A DNA stretch of 9,494 nt from Erysipelotrichaceae bacterium (GTDB lineage: Bacteria; Bacillota_I; Bacilli_A; Erysipelotrichales; Erysipelotrichaceae), in assembly GCA_003510215.1 (NCBI GenBank), contig DOKQ01000010.1, positions 1 to 9,494 of the forward strand, in the 5' to 3' direction. The position numbers and the translations under genes were made by a program. The notes below the pieces were generated by a model, which made no database searches, had not been told where the DNA came from, and saw nothing but the letters and a program-made list of their open reading frames with translations. Shown piece by piece: positions 6,833-9,494 of this stretch; position 1 is the stretch's first letter; every line of letters begins with the position of its first letter.

Positions 6833-8044
6833 TTATTTCATTGTGTCTTTTAATAAAGTTTCGAGTTCGGTTAATACTTCAAGCGGTGTTGCTTCAGCTG
6901 CTGCAGCTTTGCGAATCGCTTCATTGATCATTGGATACATACCTGGGATCATAACTTGAGTCAACCAGTCTTGTACATAAGATGCATCTGTAGCAGCAAT
7001 TTCATCTAGGAATACTGCATAATTATCAGCGAATGCACCATAATCGACATTTGCTCCAAGACGAGGTGTTAAGTAAGGAACTCCACCAGTGAATTTGTCA
7101 TGGTTTTCGCCCTTAGCCAACCAAGCGATGAAATCTGTAGCTTCTTTTTCAGCTTTTGAGTTTTTGAATGCAGCCATGGATTTTCCACCAAGAATCGTTG
7201 CACGATTTGCATCTTTTGGCATAGGAACAACTTCCCAGTCAAAATCAAGATCCTGATAGCTACTTACATTCCAGTTACCTGACATATGGAATCCATAAGC
7301 ACCTGTTCTAAATAGAGCAGCAGCATTGGAACCAGCGAAGACTGCATCATCGATTAAGTCACCTTGATAGAAGTTAACTAAACGAGTCAATGCTTTAACT
7401 GCCGGAGCTGATGTTAAGTTACTTGCACTGTATGGTGTGTTCCAGATTTTGGTTCCATGTTGATAAATCATTGGGAAGAAACGGTGTGCTTGAGGGTCAA
7501 AGACACCTGGGAAGTTGACATCAGAGCCAACACCTGCACGCAGTTTATTCATTTCGACTTCAAACTCATCCCATGTCCATACTGGATCGCCTAGTTTAGG
7601 ATAATTGACATCGTATTTTGCCAATAGTTCTGTATTGACGAATAAACCGTTTGCGGTAATATCCATCGGTAATGAGATAACTTCATTTGCTTCGTTGTAG
7701 AAAAGATTGGTAAATCCGCTACTGTCATAAACACCCTTTAAACTTACGATTTGATTTTTGAAGTTATTTAAGTGTCCTTCAGTTACACGTGCCAATGTAG
7801 GTGATTCGCCACCGCTAATCATCGTTGCAAGACGTGCTTCGTAATCTGCGTATGGAATTTCAACAAGTTCGATTTTAATACCTGTTGCTGTTTCATACTG
7901 TGTCAGCAGGGTTTGCATGACAGCACCTTCGGTACCATCACTCCACCATAGCATTTGGAGTTCTTTGACTTCTTGTTCTTTATTACAAGCGCCAAGACTG
8001 AAGACAAGCAATACTGCTACTACTAAGCTGAATATTCTTTTCAT
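6833..8044 (-). CDS. ABC sugar-binding lipoprotein (extracellular solute-binding family 1)
   Basis: A 403-residue binding protein with a classical lipoprotein signal: Lys2-Arg3, a hydrophobic core, and lipobox LGAC with the modified Cys20. The mature part follows family 1 sugar-binding proteins (MalE/UgpB-like): LQMLWWSDG near the N-terminus, then YETATGIKIELVEIPYADYEARL, a central WTWDEF segment (about 155), FRTGAYGFHMSGNW (about 245-258) and TDFIAWLAKGENHDKF (about 300-315). It would be lipid-anchored outside the membrane and deliver its ligand to the two permeases encoded upstream. An AAGGAGG site 5 bases before the ATG supports strong translation. Context suggests sulfoquinovose or sulfoquinovosyl glycerol as ligand; I cannot identify sulfonate-contacting residues. 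No ATPase is encoded here, so a shared MsmK-type ATPase or a gene outside the window must drive the system. Confidence 0.9.
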   Translation of the reverse strand: MKRIFSLVVAVLLVFSLGACNKEQEVKELQMLWWSDGTEGAVMQTLLTQYETATGIKIELVEIPYADYEARLATMISGGESPTLARVTEGHLNNFKNQIVSLKGVYDSSGFTNLFYNEANEVISLPMDITANGLFVNTELLAKYDVNYPKLGDPVWTWDEFEVEMNKLRAGVGSDVNFPGVFDPQAHRFFPMIYQHGTKIWNTPYSASNLTSAPAVKALTRLVNFYQGDLIDDAVFAGSNAAALFRTGAYGFHMSGNWNVSSYQDLDFDWEVVPMPKDANRATILGGKSMAAFKNSKAEKEATDFIAWLAKGENHDKFTGGVPYLTPRLGANVDYGAFADNYAVFLDEIAATDASYVQDWLTQVMIPGMYPMINEAIRKAAAAEATPLEVLTELETLLKDTMK

Positions 8045-8060
8045 AGAATCCTCCTTTTAT

Positions 8061-8080
8061 ATATTAATTTGCATTAATAT
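8061..8080 (-). repeat. Perfect AT-only inverted repeat with GCAA loop between permease and binding-protein genes
   Basis: Eight-base arms ATATTAAT/ATTAATAT flank GCAA on the minus strand, in the 44-base gap just upstream of the binding-protein ribosome site. The all-AT stem is weak but the loop is a GNRA tetraloop. It could be a modest RNA hairpin or a DNA-binding palindrome. AT-rich intergenic DNA also gives such repeats by chance, so its function is open. Confidence 0.4.
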
Positions 8081-8088
8081 TACGAATT

Positions 8089-8904
8089 TTAGCCCTTCAT
8101 TCCACTCTCTACTGTTCCTTGCACAAATTGTCTTTGGAAAATAATAAACACAATAAGCATCGGAATCATAGCTAGAGCACTCATTGCAATGATTGAGTTG
8201 TAATCAATCCCGAACTCACCTGAGAAATTGGCAATAGCCAATTGAAGGGTATATTTCCTCGGTGAATTAATCGCAATTAGCGGCCAAACATAGTCATTCC
8301 ATCGCCACATAAATGAGAAGATGGACAGCGTTGCGATTGCTGGTTTGGCATTCGGTAAAATAATACTCCAGAAGATACGCCATTCAGATGCTCCATCAAT
8401 ACGAGCTGACTGAATTACTTCATCCGGAATGGTAAGCAGATACTGTCTCATAAGGAATATACCGGTTGGGGTTGCGGCTGGTGGAATAATCAACGCCCAC
8501 AACGAGTTATAGAGTCCAAAGAAACGTAAGACGGAGAAGATCGGTACCATAATGACTTCAAGTGGAAGCATAATGGTGGATAAAATCAGAAGCATAATCA
8601 CATTTTCACCTTTAAATCTGAATTTTGATAATGCATAGCCTGCCATCGTATTGATAATGACAGCAATCACCGTGCTGGATATGGCCACAAGGAATGTATT
8701 AAAGATATACAGTGAGAAATTCCCGCGGTTTAATGCGTTGGTGAAATTATCAAAGGTCCAGTTTCTTGGAATAAATGTTGGATTGGTTGAGAATAGTTCG
8801 GCCATCGGTTTAAATGCCGAGAAGATAATGTAAATGGTTGGTACAAGGAAGAAGAACGCGAAGAAGATAGCAACTGCGTACATATACCATGTGGCTTTTC
8901 TCAT
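8089..8904 (-). CDS. ABC sugar transporter permease, MalG/UgpE type
   Basis: A 271-residue inner membrane protein with about six hydrophobic segments, the usual size for MalG-like permeases. The binding-protein-dependent EAA loop that contacts the ATPase is clear: SARIDGASEWRIFWSIILP (about 166-184), followed by SFMWRWNDYVWPL (197-209), and an N-terminal FSAFKPMAELFS segment typical of the family. It forms the channel with the MalF-type permease encoded upstream; the two genes overlap by four bases (ATGA), showing translational coupling. A GAGGTG site supports the start. Substrate is inferred from the operon as sulfoquinovose or a glycoside of it; the permease sequence itself does not show specificity. 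Confidence 0.92.
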   Translation of the reverse strand: MRKATWYMYAVAIFFAFFFLVPTIYIIFSAFKPMAELFSTNPTFIPRNWTFDNFTNALNRGNFSLYIFNTFLVAISSTVIAVIINTMAGYALSKFRFKGENVIMLLILSTIMLPLEVIMVPIFSVLRFFGLYNSLWALIIPPAATPTGIFLMRQYLLTIPDEVIQSARIDGASEWRIFWSIILPNAKPAIATLSIFSFMWRWNDYVWPLIAINSPRKYTLQLAIANFSGEFGIDYNSIIAMSALAMIPMLIVFIIFQRQFVQGTVESGMKG

Positions 8905-9494
8905 ACGTTTTCACCTCGCTTGGACAAGAAGAAGTTTAATGCCGCAAAGATAGTTACAATCAATAACATCACCATGGACATTGCACTTGCGGAGCCCACC
9001 TGATATTCCTTAAAGGCGACCTCATAAATGTATTGAACCGTAAAGTAGGTTGCCCGGTGTGGACCACCTCCGGTCAGTGTGACGACCAGCGGATAGACCT
9101 TGAAGATCTCCATCGTCGTGAGGATAAAGACCATAAGTCTTGCCGGACGTAAGGCCGGATAGGTTATATAAAGAAATTTTTGAAACTTATTCGCTCCATC
9201 GATATCAGATGCTTCATATAAAGAAACCGGAATACTCAAGAGTGCAGCCATGAAGATAATCATGTAATACCCTGCTCTTGACCAGACAAGAGCAAAGACC
9301 ACAGACCACCAGGCAAATGTTGGGTTTGTGAGCGTTCGCATCGTATCAAAGCCAAGATTTTTGACAATTGCATTGAATATACTGAAGTTGCCTGCCAGAA
9401 TCCAGTTCCACATAATCCCCACAACAATGGCAGAGATCATGACCGGCCAGTAATAGACCGCCCGGAAGAATCCTTTGGCTTTAAGTGGTTGGAC
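8901..9494 (-). CDS. ABC sugar transporter permease, MalF/UgpA type, 5'-truncated
   Basis: The reading frame is open through the right edge: the 18 codons upstream of the Met at 9440 read VQPLKAKGFFRAVYYWPV, the conserved lead-in of MalF-type permeases (..G..FFR...F.P). The true start is therefore outside the window and 9440 is an internal methionine. The 197 visible codons hold the C-terminal part: WNWILAGNFSIFN, several membrane segments, the EAA loop YEASDIDGANKFQKFLYITYPALRP, and the TGGGP motif near its last segments. It pairs with the MalG-type permease, whose start overlaps its TGA stop. That TGA acts as a stop here, with the partner gene in another frame, and argues against the Mycoplasma genetic code. 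Confidence 0.92.
   Translation of the reverse strand, partial: VQPLKAKGFFRAVYYWPVMISAIVVGIMWNWILAGNFSIFNAIVKNLGFDTMRTLTNPTFAWWSVVFALVWSRAGYYMIIFMAALLSIPVSLYEASDIDGANKFQKFLYITYPALRPARLMVFILTTMEIFKVYPLVVTLTGGGPHRATYFTVQYIYEVAFKEYQVGSASAMSMVMLLIVTIFAALNFFLSKRGENV

Noticed and set aside
8901..8903. TGA read as tryptophan, as in Mycoplasma
   Set aside because: TGA ends the MalF-type permease exactly at the start of the overlapping MalG-type gene, so the standard code fits.

Overview
The window is a single block of nine colinear minus-strand genes, read from the right edge to the left edge and cut at both ends. Spacing is operon-like: a 4-base overlap, a 1-base overlap, and gaps of 1, 7, 9, 10, 12, 44 and 62 bases. 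I see no plus-strand gene, RNA gene, insertion sequence, CRISPR array, promoter or convincing intrinsic terminator, so the transcript probably starts beyond the right edge and ends beyond the left edge. The AT-leaning composition, strong purine-rich Shine-Dalgarno sites, lipoprotein signal peptide and use of TGA as a stop suggest a Firmicutes/Erysipelotrichia-like or Acholeplasma-like bacterium with the standard code. I cannot name the species.

In transcription order the genes are: two sugar ABC permeases (the first lacking its 5' end) and a lipoprotein solute-binding protein; an L-fucose/L-arabinose isomerase-like protein; a transketolase split into N- and C-terminal subunits; an RpiB-like aldose-ketose isomerase; a MatC/ion-transporter-like membrane carrier; a CoA-acylating aldehyde dehydrogenase; and the start of an ADP-forming CoA ligase beta subunit (SucC-like) that runs off the left edge.

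This set matches, from memory of the literature, the sulfoglycolytic transketolase (sulfo-TK) pathway in its sulfoacetate-producing variant, described from an Acholeplasma metagenome contig with the names SqwGH, SqwI, SqwD and SqwKL. Inferred flow: the ABC transporter imports sulfoquinovose (SQ) or an SQ glycoside; the FucI-like protein isomerises SQ to sulfofructose; SqwGH moves a two-carbon unit to glyceraldehyde 3-phosphate, giving xylulose 5-phosphate and 4-deoxy-4-sulfoerythrose; SqwI converts that to sulfoerythrulose; SqwGH acts again, giving a second xylulose 5-phosphate and sulfoacetaldehyde; SqwD oxidises this to sulfoacetyl-CoA; the ligase releases sulfoacetate and makes ATP; and the MatC-like carrier probably exports sulfoacetate. 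The protein families are seen in the sequence. The substrate assignments rest on gene content and order, not on any residue that proves sulfonate binding.

The most informative details are a hairpin placed directly after the binding-protein gene, the loss of the usual ring-opening histidine in the RpiB-like enzyme (logical if its substrate cannot form a furanose ring), and a carrier gene with no visible ribosome binding site.
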